NCBI RefSeq assembly: GCF_042453785.1
Contig: NC_091667.1
Location: 34,898,001 to 34,962,000 of the forward strand
From: Malus domestica
Lineage: Eukaryota; Streptophyta; Magnoliopsida; Rosales; Rosaceae
Length of the DNA stretch: 64,000 bases
Direction of reading: 5' to 3'
The notes beneath the pieces were generated by a model. It made no database searches, was not told the origin of the DNA, and saw only the letters and a list, made by a program, of their open reading frames with translations. The translations under genes and the position numbers were made by a program. Below, piece by piece: positions 27,419 to 41,398 of the stretch. The first letter of the stretch is position 1. Every line of letters starts with the position of its first letter.

Positions 27419-29637
27419 CTAATAGGGAATAGATGGGAAAATTGGAAGTGGCAAAATCGTAAACAAGAAAGGTACCAGACCTTCAACTTCCTCAAACTGA
27501 ACCTCCTTCACGAATTCCGCAGTTGCATTATACTCAAAACTGCAAAATTGTATATAACACGCATTCCGTTACAACATATACATTACAATGCTAATGTAGT
27601 TGGCAAATAACAAAACTAAAGGAATGCCGAGTATTAGGTCCTCCACCGAAAAAGTAAAACTGAACCTAAAAACGATGCTTTCAATCCTTAAACTCTTATA
27701 TCATGAAGATTCTAAGAACAGGCAGCCATCCAACAAGCAACATCTTTCCTTTTCTCTTTCTTTTTTCTTTTCCAGAATAAAGCAAAGCTAACATAGATGC
27801 CGCATTTGCAATATCCTACATGTTGCCCTCTCGGAAAGTAAAGCTGATATTCCCGTCCCATGGCATCTAACGAGTGGTAAGCTGATACTCCCATCCCATA
27901 GCATCTAAGGAGTGATAAGGACGGGGTTACACGCTGCACTCAGAAATGAATCTATTGACTCTCTACGATTGGCTGTAGGTGTGACAGACACGAAGAATAG
28001 TCCGATACAAATATAAAAACAAAAAGATTGTGTGTAAGATTCCACATCGTCCAGGGGAGTGATTCTTATATGTATATTCTCATCCCTACCTAGCATGAGG
28101 CTTTTTGGGAGCTTATTGGCTTCGAGTTCCATCGGAACTCCGAAGTTAAGCGAGTAGCACGCGAGAGCAATCCCATGATGGGTAACCCACTAGGAAGTTC
28201 TCGTGTGAGTTCCTAGAAAAAAAACCGTGAGGGCGTAGTCGAGGTCCAAAGCGAACAATATCGTGCTATGGTGGTAGAGCGGGCCCGGGATGTGACAGAT
28301 TGGTATCAGAGCCTAATTGTGGTCGTGGTGTGCCGACGAGGTCGTCGGGCCCTTAAGGGGGTGGATTGTAAGATCTCACATCGTCCAGGGAAGTGATCCT
28401 TATATGTATATTCTCATCCCTACCTAACATGAGGCCTGTTGGGAGCTCACTAGCTTCGAGTTCCATCGAAACTCCGAAGTTAAGCGAGTAGTGCGCGAGA
28501 GCAATCCCATGATGGGTGACCCACTGGGAATTTCTCGTGTGAGTTCCTAGAAACAAAACCGTGAGAGCGTAGTCCGGACCCAAAGCAGACAATATCGTGC
28601 TACGGTAGTGGAGCGGGCCCGGGATGTGGTGGACCCCGGGCCGGGATGTGACATTGTGGCTGTGGAAACTTGTCTAAGATACCCAAATGCATAAGCTACA
28701 AATGAACATGGCTGAAAGATAAACCAATCCACAATGCAATCAATCTCGAGCTTCCTAACTATCCGTCTAACACGAAAGGCAATCAAAAATCATAATAAGA
28801 AGCATAAATTTGCATTTACCTGTTAGCGAAACAAACATTGAGTTCGTAATCAGAAGCACTCTTAGTAGCTTCAACTAAGACAGTAACAATTTCCGTCTTG
28901 CGAGTACTGGCCATCAGCACATCATACTCCGTAGGAATGATAATCGCGAAAAAATTATCGCTCAATTCGCTCAAGCACATCTTCTCCACAGCTGCAAGAG
29001 CTATCCTCCGTTTAAGCGCATCGGCAACCGGGTCAACAATGTAGATGGCGAAGTCAGTGATCATCAAAATGCGGCGTTTCATCTTCCCGGAAGCAGTAAA
29101 CTTCAAGACCTTATCGGCGAACAGAACCTCCTTGTCACCTGCAAAATCCAATGCCAATGGAATTCAAACAAATGATTGCAATTTCTAAACCCTAAACCAA
29201 ACACAGGAATTGGATATCCCAATTCTTCATCCCATTCAACACCAAAAAAACAAACGAGAACGAATTCAAAACAATTGAAGTTTGATTTACCAAAATCGAA
29301 TACAAAAATCGAAAATTTGATGAAAAAATTGAAGACCTTGTTTCTGCAAGACTTTCATCAGGTACGGATTGGAGCGGACGTCGATGTAGTCGCCTCTGTA
29401 TTCTCTGCGAAACGAAGCTTTTCTGCGGACCTTGACTCCCATGAAAGGCTCCTGATCTTCGGTCACGTTGCCACCGGACGGCCTTATCCGCGTTCGGCCA
29501 CTACCTTCTCCGTCGTCGTTTTGGCCGTCCAGGGCGTCCGAGGGGTCCTCTTCTTCTTCATCCGCCACGTCGTACTTGGGAATATCGGGTTTGGATTCGG
29601 CCACTTGGACCCGCCTCGAAACCTTAAACCGCTCCAT
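27419..29637 (-). CDS. Stand-alone myosin TH1-domain protein
   Basis: Minus-strand exons 29637-29337, 29138-28820 and 27539-27419 sum to 741 nt, giving 246 aa in frame. The N-terminus is MERFKVSRRVQVAES, then an acidic linker and KVRRKASFRREYRGDYID. The second exon encodes the TH1 core (KMKRRILMITDFAIYIVDP; FFAIIIPTEYDVLMAS). TH1 domains bind acidic membrane lipids in class I myosins; here no motor domain is present, as in the plant proteins of this type. The last exon begins FEYNATAEFVKEVQFEEVEG. It may instead splice at 27480/27481 (GAAG|GT) to a further exon, so the C-terminus is uncertain. Intron 2 (27540-28819) carries a complete Cassandra element. Function in plants is not evident from sequence. 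Confidence 0.8.
27841..27916. repeat. 38-bp tandem duplication
   Basis: Two adjacent units begin AAGCTGATATTCCCGTCCCA and AAGCTGATACTCCCATCCCA, with a period of 38 bp. They sit in intron 2 of the TH1 gene, upstream (in plus coordinates) of the Cassandra insertion. Confidence 0.75.
28033..28653 (+). mobile_element. Complete Cassandra TRIM retrotransposon
   Basis: LTRs lie at 28033-28297 and 28367-28653 (TGTAAGAT to TGTGACA). Each contains a 5S rRNA-like segment (GGAACTCCGAAGTTAAGCGA; GATGGGT(A/G)ACCCACT; GGAAGTTCTCGTG), which defines Cassandra. The primer binding site TTGGTATCAGAGCC follows LTR 1, and a polypurine tract AAGGGGGTGGAT precedes LTR 2. A perfect 5-bp TSD TTGTG is at 28028-28032 and 28654-28658. 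The second LTR is longer because of a GC-rich duplication near its end (GGGCCCGGGATG, then CCCCGGGCCGGGATG). There are no coding frames; such elements depend on other retroelements. It lies in intron 2 of the TH1 gene, antisense to it. Confidence 0.95.
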
Positions 29638-31248
29638 TTTCCGGCGTCGATAGAGAATCAGACGGTGAGAGAAGCGGAGCGAGGTGGCGTGCGCGCGTAG
29701 TGGTGAACGCTAACTTGCTCCGGATGTGCGCTGCGCACCATGTGCCGCAGGGGGGACGCGGGTGGTGAGTTGGATTCTCGAATCTCTAAGTAATCATCCA
29801 ATCTACGCCAACAGCGCACGTTAGCCACGTCGATCATTGGGTCCCTTGGTAGTTGGTAACAGTGAGATCTTCTGCGACGGTGCGACCAGCTGAGGCACTG
29901 GGGGACCCACGCGTAAATCCACCGTCTATCTGATAAGAGCAAGAGGGCACAGTGGTTTCCCTCGTAATCGCCGTCCATTCTCGCGCGCTGGTGGATCGCA
30001 GTAACGTGTAGGACCAACTTTCATCAAGTGGATGAAATTCATGAATTTTTTTTTTAAATTTTTCTTACAGAAAAAGATAGAACTTCAATATAGGAAAAAA
30101 CCTACAACATGAGTGTAACATGACGAGCACATTATTGACTAACGCTTATTTTGGTTTTGGTTTTGGTTTTGTGTTGCAAGCTGAATTAGAAGCGATTTTT
30201 CATGGATTAGGAGTGGCTTTTCTACAAAATTGGTTTCCTCTTGTTATTGAGTCTAATTTTAAAATTACAATGGATATGCATCATTGGAGGATTCGGCACT
30301 CTATAGAACAGGGAACTATGTTACATATAAATTAGTGAGATTTGGCCTTTCTTTGGAGTATGGTTTTCATATTTTTGAGGTTCCTACATGTGGTGTTTGT
30401 GGTTTAGTTTATGAAGATTTACGAGGTTGCAAGATTCATATTTGTTTAGTTGTTTTTGTTTTTTGTGGTTATACCGTTTATTGCTAAAAAAAATTGAGCC
30501 ATTCTAATTAAAAATTATATTGTGATTTACACACCAATGAGTGATTAACATTATATTAATTTACTAACGAGTTAGCTTATATAATTTACTTCAAATATAA
30601 TCTCAAATATTGGACCCACCGATCCAATCATCGATCTCCGTCCGTATGGTTGACCAATGGTCAAAAACATTTAACCAATGGGCCAATTGGCGGCAAACAA
30701 ATAGACCAAGTCGTTTCCAGCCGTTCAACTAACGCGCCTATTGACTTTTTACCGGGAGCAGGAAGCGACGTCGTCTTATCGAATAGACTTTCGGCGCCAA
30801 AATAAAAAATAAAAACCCAAAAGAAAAAAAAATGAAAAGGAAGGAGCGTGCGATAATCGTAAAGAGAACGCCAAGTGGGACCCAGACAGACGGAATAGAA
30901 TTTAAGCCAATCAACAGCAAGTCAACAACAGGTCGATTCCAGAAGGAGGGCGGACCGCAGAAGCATTTTATAAGAAGTCGTTTCCCCCATCGGCAAAAAT
31001 CAATCGCATTTCCCTACCTCTTCCGATTCCGTTTCCGCTTCAATCGAATTCGATTCTCCGTCGTCGTCTCCGTCTTCGTTTTCTCTCCCTGTAACTCTTC
31101 CAATCAGGTACGAATACGATCTCTTCTTCTTCTTCTGTGAGAGAGAGAATTGAGCTGCGTTTTTAGGTGTGTAAGCTGTTTGTTGTGTTGCGTGGCTTTT
31201 GGTTATGGATTTTGATCTGTTGGTGTTGATTAATCTAGGTTTTCGCAG
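29638..31248. promoter_or_regulatory. Divergent promoter region of the TH1 and UBC genes
   Basis: About 1.5 kb separates the minus-strand TH1 start (29637) from the plus-strand UBC leader. A CT-rich UBC leader exon ends at 31107 (CAATCAG|GTACGA) and a leader intron runs 31108-31248. A small RNase H-like relic sits at 30177-30300. No TATA box was fixed with confidence. Confidence 0.45.
30177..30300 (+). pseudogene. Short RNase H-like (RVT_3) relic
   Basis: The frame reads QAELEAIFHGLGVAFLQNW, then VIESNFKITMDMHHW, resembling the start of the plant RVT_3 domain (AEL.A...GL...; ..E.D...). It is only about 40 residues, with no other domains. A degraded retroelement piece. Confidence 0.45.
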
Positions 31249-33510
<2,262 letters not shown>

Positions 33511-33830
33511 AAGATCGCGTGGTACGTGCCGTATGAGGCTTCTTCTATCTTTCTCGTGTTTGAGTTTGTGTAATGCCTTGAATCCCAAGAAAATTGGACT
33601 AAAATGAATAGAGTTCCGTAACATGTCCTCTTGATTTAAAAAAAAAAAAATGAAAGAAAAGCCAACGCATGTTGCTTTTTTTAATTGTTTGTATGGATAA
33701 TGTGGATCTTTTAGAACAAATGATTTGTGTCTCCGATTTCGTTGTTTATAGTTTAGATAAATTGGGCCTGGGCTTTATAATTTGTAATGGGCTTGGGCCG
33801 AAGCAAAATTAAATTCACAAACTAAAACAA
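33511..33830. other. 3' flank of the UBC gene
   Basis: Probable 3' UTR and downstream spacer with a poly-A tract near 33638. No gene is seen. Confidence 0.45.
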
Positions 33831-33930
33831 GGGACACGAGTCCGACATCGGATAATACGCCTCAATAAATCTTGTCCCCTTAGGAAGGGGGGCACCCGAA
33901 GCCCATCGAACAAATATATAAATTAAAATT

Positions 33931-34080
33931 GAATTTACGATTAATACCAACTCGAATACACTGGATCCCATTTGAACTCAGCTTTTAAGCAAGTTCGGGC
34001 TCTTAACTTCGAATTTAAGCGAGATTGGGTGAGACAATACTAAGATAGGTGATCTCTTGGGAAGTCCTTGCCTTGCATAT
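33931..34080 (+). repeat. Diverged 5S rRNA-derived sequence
   Basis: The order of 5S landmarks is kept: GATTAATACCAACTCGAATA, ACTGGATCCCATTTGAACTC, a TTAAGC-containing A-box region, GAGACAATACTAAGAT, then GATAGGTGATCTCTTGGG and GAAGTCCTTGCC. It is closer to true plant 5S rRNA than to the Cassandra 5S block (it keeps GGATCCCAT and TACTAAGAT). The A-box region occurs twice in tandem (33971-34000 and 34001-34031), adding about 27 bp. Too diverged for a working 5S gene; a 5S pseudogene or part of a 5S-derived retroposon. Confidence 0.7.
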
Positions 34081-35380
34081 TATAGGTTGTAATGACTATT
34101 AACAAACAGGAGATTATATGTATCTTATGGTTATGTGAGATTGTAATTTATAAATTGTTTGCTGGCATGAAATTTTACTTAATTGAAACTGAGTTCTATT
34201 CGATTTAATGAACTTTTTATGTTCCGAAAAATTTAAGCTTTCAATTGAATTAGAATGCATGAAATGTGTGAATGTTTAGAAGATTAAAACTCTTGAAATG
34301 TTGAACATTTTTATATATGTGTTGAATAGACTCAAAGCGACCGAACTAAACTGAATTAAATCGATTAAGAATGGCTTGGTTCAGTTCGGTTTCAATGTCG
34401 GCATTTGTCAAAAATCGAACCAAACTGAACCGTTGAATACTAGTTGATTTGGTTATAATTTTTAGGTCAACCCAAATCAAACCAATCCCAGTCCACCACT
34501 ATCAAGTGGACATCATTTAAATTTTGAACAATGCAATGAAGATTAGTATGACCCATGAACAAGAAAACACATATAAATCGAGAAATTGTCTGAATTTTTT
34601 TATGCCCATTTTTCTCTTGATCTTTGTCATGGTGTTCAATGTGTTTACATCAATCGAAAAGAGAGAATTAAATGTACTTTTGACATAAGTAGCATTAATT
34701 CGAATAGACTGAAAAGTTCAAAACATCCACCTTCGAATATAGCAGCAACAAATAACCTGTTAGATTCGATAAGAGCCCAACCCAAAATCTAAAATCTTTA
34801 GATTTGGGTCATGCTGGACCAACCAGTTTTACATCCTTGAAAACCTAATTAGGTTTGTTGGGCTGTATCCATAAAAGCATTGGATTGATAACGTCCATTC
34901 CATTGTGTAAATTGTAGCCACGCTAATTAGATTAGGTCAGTTAGTCAAGAGAGTACGTCAATTCTCAGGTTGAGACCTATCGTTTAGATAGATTGGGATA
35001 GAGTTATCCTACTATTTATGTAAAACGATTTTTGATTTATCGGAACAATAGTTTTGCCATCTCTTAATAGGGTTTTCAATGAGGAACCGCGGAAATTAGT
35101 AATGTGTAAGAATAAATTGGTAATGAAGGTTGTGGATACACTTCTTGGTAACGAAATTTGCGGACAACCAACAAGGAACGCTCAAGATAGGGTTTACAAG
35201 GAGGGAGGTTTTATGAGACTATGTGTGGTAAACGAGCCGATTATTCAGGTCACTGTTTCAATGCAATAGGTCCGTCACCTTCATTACATTGAGATAGGTA
35301 CATTGCCTTGCTAAATACCTGTAGAGCTAATTAGCTTGAATCCATTTCATGTAAATTCAAGTAATTTTAGTTAGAAAAAA
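34081..35380. other. Spacer
   Basis: AT-rich spacer. An inverted pair (GGTTCAGTTCGGTTTC and GAACCAAACTGAACC) at 34377-34434 forms a short foldback. No gene is seen. Confidence 0.4.
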
Positions 35381-35381
35381 A

Positions 35382-36020
35382 AATGCTAAGGTGATGAGAC
35401 TCTTCATGGACTATCTATCATCTTACAGTTTAACATCAATTTCTGTGTCAACATTATAAAACATTATGATAACAACATCAGGTGACAGAAAGTTCACGAA
35501 AAATCCCGATTTTAAAAGAGTTTCCTTCGTATTGCATGTTTCATGCTAAGAGTCAAACTTATCGGCATAGGCATTAATCACACAGCAAATTGTCCACTCA
35601 ACTCATCAAGGGTCACAATCACTCATAACCTCGCAGGAAAACTCAGATCAATCTCGATCAAGGTGGCCACAAATGATAAGATTAATTAATATAGTGGTAA
35701 CTGAACCTGGATTGATGTATTAATCTTGGTTTTAGTCATACTTCCTCGAGCGTTTACTCTGTCGTGGGATCTTAATATTTCTAATTAGAAGGATTTGTTA
35801 TCAACATATTATTTTAAATATCGTATTGAAATTGGACAACAATTCTTGAAAGAGAAATGTTAAGAAGATTATTTCAAAAGTGAAATTCTTTATGGATTCT
35901 CGATCATCTCACCCCTTAACATCAATTCACGTGCCAACATTATAAAATATTATATCAAAACATGAGATAACATATAGTTCATAAAATGTTCAACTTTTAA
36001 AAAATTACCTTAACATTTCT
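35382..36020. repeat. Two related MITE-like units
   Basis: Units at about 35382-35530 and 35853-36020 share the order GGATTCTCGATCATCT-like, TTAACATCAATT, CAACATTATAAAA and CTTTTAAAA blocks. The second has inverted ends AGAAATGTTAAG and CTTAACATTTCT. Related sequence recurs at 58590-58760. A TSD is not clear. Confidence 0.5.
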
Positions 36021-36056
36021 TTTCCAAAAATAAAGATATAGATGAAGCCCCAGAAG

Positions 36057-36254
36057 GGACAGAGATTCCAGCCGAATCTCACCCTACCAAATCCTAAGGA
36101 TTCGGAGATCCGGACCGTTGAAATTTAATCCAACGGCTACAAACAGGGGGCCTCTAAAAGTGATAATAATTATAGCCGTTAGATCAAATTTCAACGATCC
36201 AAATCTCCAGATCCTTAGAACTTGGTGGGGGAGATCCGGCTGGGATCTATGTCC
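36057..36254. mobile_element. MULE-type foldback MITE, 198 bp
   Basis: Long inverted ends (GGACAGAGATTCCAGCC and GGACATAGATCCCAGCC, right end reversed) continue into arms with CCGTTGAAATTTAATCC and its partner. The flanks CCCCAGAAG and CCCCAAAAG form a 9-bp TSD with one mismatch. The core is the same family as 60298-60494, in opposite orientation, and of equal length. Confidence 0.8.
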
Positions 36255-36255
36255 C

Positions 36256-37924
36256 CCCAAAAGGTCGCAAAAGAAGAACAATGCCTAGGAATGCAAAAAC
36301 CAATTTAATACGTTCAACTTCCCATAAATATAGTATATATGTGTATATGCCCCTTCGAAATTTAGGTGCCATAAAATTAATACCCTTTGAATTTTAGGTG
36401 CCATAAAATTGATAAACTTAAAAAATGGACATGGTGACCCATGTTGAAGAGAGATTTTTTAATATGTCAAAAACACTAGTATGTTATATGTTATTATATA
36501 AGTAGAGAGAAATTTTCTTTTTAAATGTTTTTCTACTTATATAATAGAATATGACGTACGTGTTTCTGTTCCAGGTACACTAAAATGTCTCTCCATGTTG
36601 CACATAATTTGTGTATTTGGAAAGGAAATTACAAGTGTCAAATCGTCATCCATGCATGAATTTGAGTCCAAAGCCTAACTCAAAGAATAAAATAAATCCG
36701 GCAAAAGGGTCGTGCCCACGAGTGTGGGTGAGCATGGTCCCTAAAAATCTGGTTCATTATTTTTAGTTGGATTTAATCTTGATTAGTACCTTAGTTTTAT
36801 GTACTTGGTGTCTCCTGTTTCTAACGCAGGCGAGATGCGACTTCTACTTCTTATTGACAAGATGATATTCTAACTTTGAAATATACGAAGAAAGAGATCT
36901 AAACTTGGGTACATCTACAAGATGCCACTCGAGCAAACTAGTCGAAATCACATCTACAAGAACTTTGATCTCAGATCTCAGATTTGTAGTATCACGAAAA
37001 GATTCTACATCTTACAAAAAAAAAGACCAAAAACATAAAAGAAATAGAGTTTTCTTGACGTACTTTGTTTTGTTTTTAAGAAAGACAAGACGTCTTGTAC
37101 AAAACCGAACTAGTCTATCAGTGTGTGTCATGTTGAAGACTCGAAGGAAAGGAGAGAAACTATGACTTCCAGTTCCACTAGAGACTTTTTGGTGGAAGTT
37201 AGGTGCGTGTCATTTGTGAAGCTGCTGCTTGCCGCAGGAAAGCAAAACAGTTATCGAGCAGAACATGTCGATCAATAATTCAAATTCCAACCGCTTCTTA
37301 AACCACTAATGATGGTTCAGATGATTATTAAGCGCTAATCATTGTCTAATTTCGCACTAATAATATTCACTGAAAAAGAGCACCATAATTTGATAAAAAT
37401 AGCAATTCATAGTACGAGAGGAAAGGCTCTCGTCTCATGCACTCCACCGAGTTTTCACAAAGAATATTGTTAGCTAAAAACTACAAATTATGGAAAGAAA
37501 ATGCGAGTAACTGACTTGGACAAAAACATATACAAGTTCAATTTCTGTTTTCTTCTGGTTTATTTACTTAGAAAACTATAACTTGCAACTTTGCTTATTT
37601 TGTCTTAGAAAGGATACGATATTTACATTGATACCTTTACGAGTCGTAGCAAATTAATGTTTAACGTTGAGTTCACTATAAAGACATTGTTCTAGCGTAG
37701 GTAAAATTCATCATTCTTCTTTATGTTTGTGCAATTAGAAGTTGTATCTATATAATCTTGGTCTTATGTTATAGGGACAATAAAACTTATGCTCTACCAA
37801 ATCCTTTTATACACTTATATTCCTAATTTTTTGGCTTTTCGAAATGAAAACCCATTATTCTAATTTCTAACCAAACCCATTTACTAATTTAAACGGGGTT
37901 TAATTCCACTTATTTATAAGTCCT
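36256..37924. other. Spacer
   Basis: AT-rich sequence without recognised gene or repeat ends. A weak direct repeat GTGCCATAAAATT occurs near 36367 and 36399. Confidence 0.4.
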
Positions 37925-38195
37925 TATAAGGTTTATCCTCTTGTCAATGTGAGATTCATTGTCAACATGCTGCTCACATGTGATGAATGTTCAAACAAAA
38001 CATGTAGACAACACAAATGGGGTGACGTGGAACATGTGTGGTGTTAGGCTTCACATGTGGGGCAACATGTTTTGATATCATGAATGAAAGTGAGATTCCA
38101 GTATAAAACCAATTAATAATATGAAAAGTAGCTCATTTTACTTACAAACCCATACAAAATCCCTCGTTCCATTAATGTTAGATTCATTCTCAACA
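37925..38195 (-). mobile_element. Decayed TRIM-like element, copy 2
   Basis: Shares GTGAGATTCATT, GACAACACAAATGGGGTGA, CGTGGAACATGTGT, GGCTTCACATGTG and GGCAACATGTTTTGAT with the element at 21895-22235. The last block ends in a degenerate reverse-complement primer-site-like GATATCATGA. Right repeat: CAATTAATAATATGAAAAGT to GATTCATTCTCAAC. Ends are eroded. Confidence 0.5.
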
Positions 38196-40008
38196 AATTG
38201 TAGACTAAAAGATGAAAACATGTTCCACCAAATCCCTTGCTTTGAGGCACAAAACAATTGCATTATTCATTTTACAAAACCCTCATTTCCCTCAATGTCA
38301 GAACATTTATAGATTCCACCCAATAAGCAAAAGTGCAAGTGTACAAATGAACTTCATCGTGCAAAATATCCTGCTCTTCTATATCTTAATTAATTAGGTA
38401 ATTGTGTGCAAATTAATGTTTAAGTTGCAAATCTGAAGCGAGGCCACATCACCCCACATGGGGAAGCAAATGTGGCAGTTCCGGGGTCATCGTCAAGGCG
38501 CAAACGCCGCCGGTCACCGGTGATTGAACAGTGATCAGTGTCGGTAGGGTCCCCACTGGCTGGCTGAGCCGGTCACCCACTGTCGTCCAGTCTCGAGACA
38601 AATCTGCATTCCATGGGGCCATGGCCGATGTATCTCTGGATGTAGTTTCTCAAAAACTTTTCCACCATGCAGAAGATATTGTATTTAATGTTCAACTAAA
38701 CAGTAGTTATTAATAATAATAATATAGAAAATTTGAGATTATCAGAGACAATGGGAATGGCTGGACTTGGACTGAATACAAAATGCAACGCACGTACGAT
38801 CATAAAACATATTTTAGGGTTGATGTTACTGTTCGCATTTTCTGTAGTGCCATCTCATGGTTCACATAGGACATTTTATTATATAAGCGATATTACTTTC
38901 TTAGTTGCACTACAGTGAAAAGAAAAATTTAATTCCAACGCGTAGTTGATGAAGAAGAAAATTATATACATCATGTTATTGGTTCGAATCATGGAAATAG
39001 TTTTTTTGCAAAGTAAGAGTAAAGATACGTACGATAGATATTCTCCTTTATCCCTTACAAAGCCGGAATCCTTGTTGGCTTGAGGATCAATCTAACACTT
39101 ACAAATAATGGATTTTATGCCTCATGTTTATATAGAAATTTTAAGTTTCTATTTTGAAGATTTTAGAAAATTTAGTTTCTATGCTAAAGAAGGTAAAATA
39201 TATACTACTAGGTAGCTAGTTTGGACAAGTATATGGAGTCCAGGTGTAATCCTCAGAGAAGAGAGAAATAGGTGGTTTTCTCTGAACATCTTTCCACACG
39301 ATGCCTCCACGTCTCTGGATTGATCATAAATTTAAACGATCATTTTCAAGTGATTTACCTTTGTTGAGTAGCCGTAAAACCCATAAACGCATGTGACAAC
39401 TTTGTGAAAAAGATAGCTAGGATTAAGATAGCTTCTGATTATGTTCAACTATATCTCTACGTATGAATTTACAACGTGGTTCTTCATATACCCTCGCAAT
39501 ACGAAAAGGATTTGCTTGAAGCATGTTACCGCTATCGTGGTATTTTCTGTCACAAACACAATCACAAAGAAAAACCTTGCACATAAAATATAATAGTAAT
39601 CTGAAACGCCATAATAAATGTCATAATAATAACCTACTAAGTATTTGATGTGATGCATGTTAGACATATCTTGACATATTGCATCAACAATATTTAAACA
39701 AATTTTCTCGATATCACTCATCAGACTGTTATATGTAGATATCGTTTAACATATGCGCAATATGATTTGGCTGAAGAAAACAAGCTTACCAAGAAATTCA
39801 ACGAAATGTCTCAGTAAATAAACTACAAAAAAAATTACGCACTTCACGTTCTATTTCTATCTTAAAAAACTTATACTTTAACATTGAAACTCGCCAAAGT
39901 TCGAATCCTGGATCCGTCGTTGCAACCAGTCATTGCAAAGCTAAAAACTAATTATGACGGGGTTGTTTTTTCTGTTAATAATGCTTTGGATTGTCTGGCT
40001 TGAAAATT

Positions 40009-40163
40009 GAGAACTTTAACCAAAAACTTCCGGTACTATTTACTTTAAAGAAAAATCATATTTTTACACTAAAAGTCAATCTTGGTACTATTCACTTTAC
40101 CCTTTATTTTATCTTTATTGTTAAAACTCAAAGTTTTCAAGCTCTTTTCATTAGTTTTTTTTT
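40009..40163. mobile_element. MITE, 155 bp, copy 2 of the 22.7-kb family
   Basis: Reverse-orientation copy of the 22656-22807 element (shared reverse-strand core AAAGGGTAAAGTGAATAGTA). Flanked by a perfect 9-bp duplication TTGAAAATT at 40000-40008 and 40164-40172. Confidence 0.82.
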
Positions 40164-40181
40164 TTGAAAATTTACATATGT

Positions 40182-40186
<5 letters not shown>

Positions 40187-40215
<29 letters not shown>
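40187..40215. repeat. GA microsatellite
   Basis: An uninterrupted GA dinucleotide tract of about 14 units, just beyond the MITE at 40009-40163. Confidence 0.95.
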
Positions 40216-40216
<1 letters not shown>

Positions 40217-41398
40217 AACATCTCTTGCTTCAAAGAGAAGCTTGTGGTGGTTTTCTAAACGAGATTAATTATTATACTAATTCAAATTTGAATTAGTTTA
40301 ATACTAGTTCAATGGTGCAACCTTTAAATTTAGGCTACACGGCCATGAAAGTCTGAGCAAAGTTGTTTGACGCAGCAGAAGAAACACACACGCACAGAAA
40401 GACCGACGGAATAATAAAGCAAAGCAAACCAACGCTAGCTGCTTCGAAGTCGTGTGGAGTGCAGCGCACTGCGAACTCTGTGGACTGGCTCTTCTTTTCA
40501 CGATAGATCTTGTTCCATTATTTTAATATATTTTTGGGATTAAATACCAGAACAATTATTTGGATACATTTACTTCCCCTTAATTTAATTTTCTCAGCTT
40601 TTATGGCCGTCCCTGCAATAAATTTGGAACTGCGGTTCGTCCTTGGCACAATGAAATTCTCGTTTATTGTCTTTCAAAAATATTTCTCGTTTATGGCATT
40701 CCAGACGAAGATCGGGTTTCTTGTGATCTTAAAAAAAACTATCGGATTATACTAAAATAAAGTATTTTAATAACACAACGTGACATATTTCATAACTTCA
40801 ATTTGTCCACTGTCAAAACCCTCTCAGTATGATCTTTGTCATGGTACCTTTTCATCCTATACTTCTTGCCCTCATGAATTGCATTTTTTTCTATGAATGT
40901 GGTAACTAATTCTAATCATTTGTCTAGTACGAACATATATGAATTGAAGGTAAAGAAAATCTGACAATATCATATCAACAGCCAATAAATTAATATTTGA
41001 CATTTTCTTTAAAGATACTCTTATATTTTATATCAAGAGCAAATATAATTAAGAATAGTAATAGTGTTGTTTTCCAATGCTAAGATAATTTCCATGAGTG
41101 GGCTTTTCTATTTTTTTTTTTCGGTACAAAACGGGTCCTGACTCCAAGGGCCCAGGACTCAACCGTAATGTACAACCAAAAAACAAAACAAAATAAAACA
41201 AATGTCACACTCAGATTAAGTCACACAAATCATGAAATAACAACTCGAGTTCTTGAAAGGAGTGGTAAATCTACCATGCATGCCCAGCTGTTCTGAGCAC
41301 GTAAAAAATCTGGTTGACTTTTATTGGTCACATGCTGCAATACCATGCATTCTTTTCTTTTCCTTTAATTTAGGAAAAATGGGTAGACTATTCTGGTG

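Larger units (their letters stand above)
38200..41398. other. Gene-free spacer
   Basis: AT-rich, except a GC-rich patch at about 38440-38620 with no recognised function. It contains the MITE at 40009-40163 and a GA microsatellite at 40187-40215. No coding region or RNA gene is supported. Confidence 0.4.

Noticed and set aside
39899..39935. GTTCGAATCC near 39.9 kb resembling a tRNA T-arm
   Set aside because: No matching A-box, no cloverleaf and no acceptor stem.
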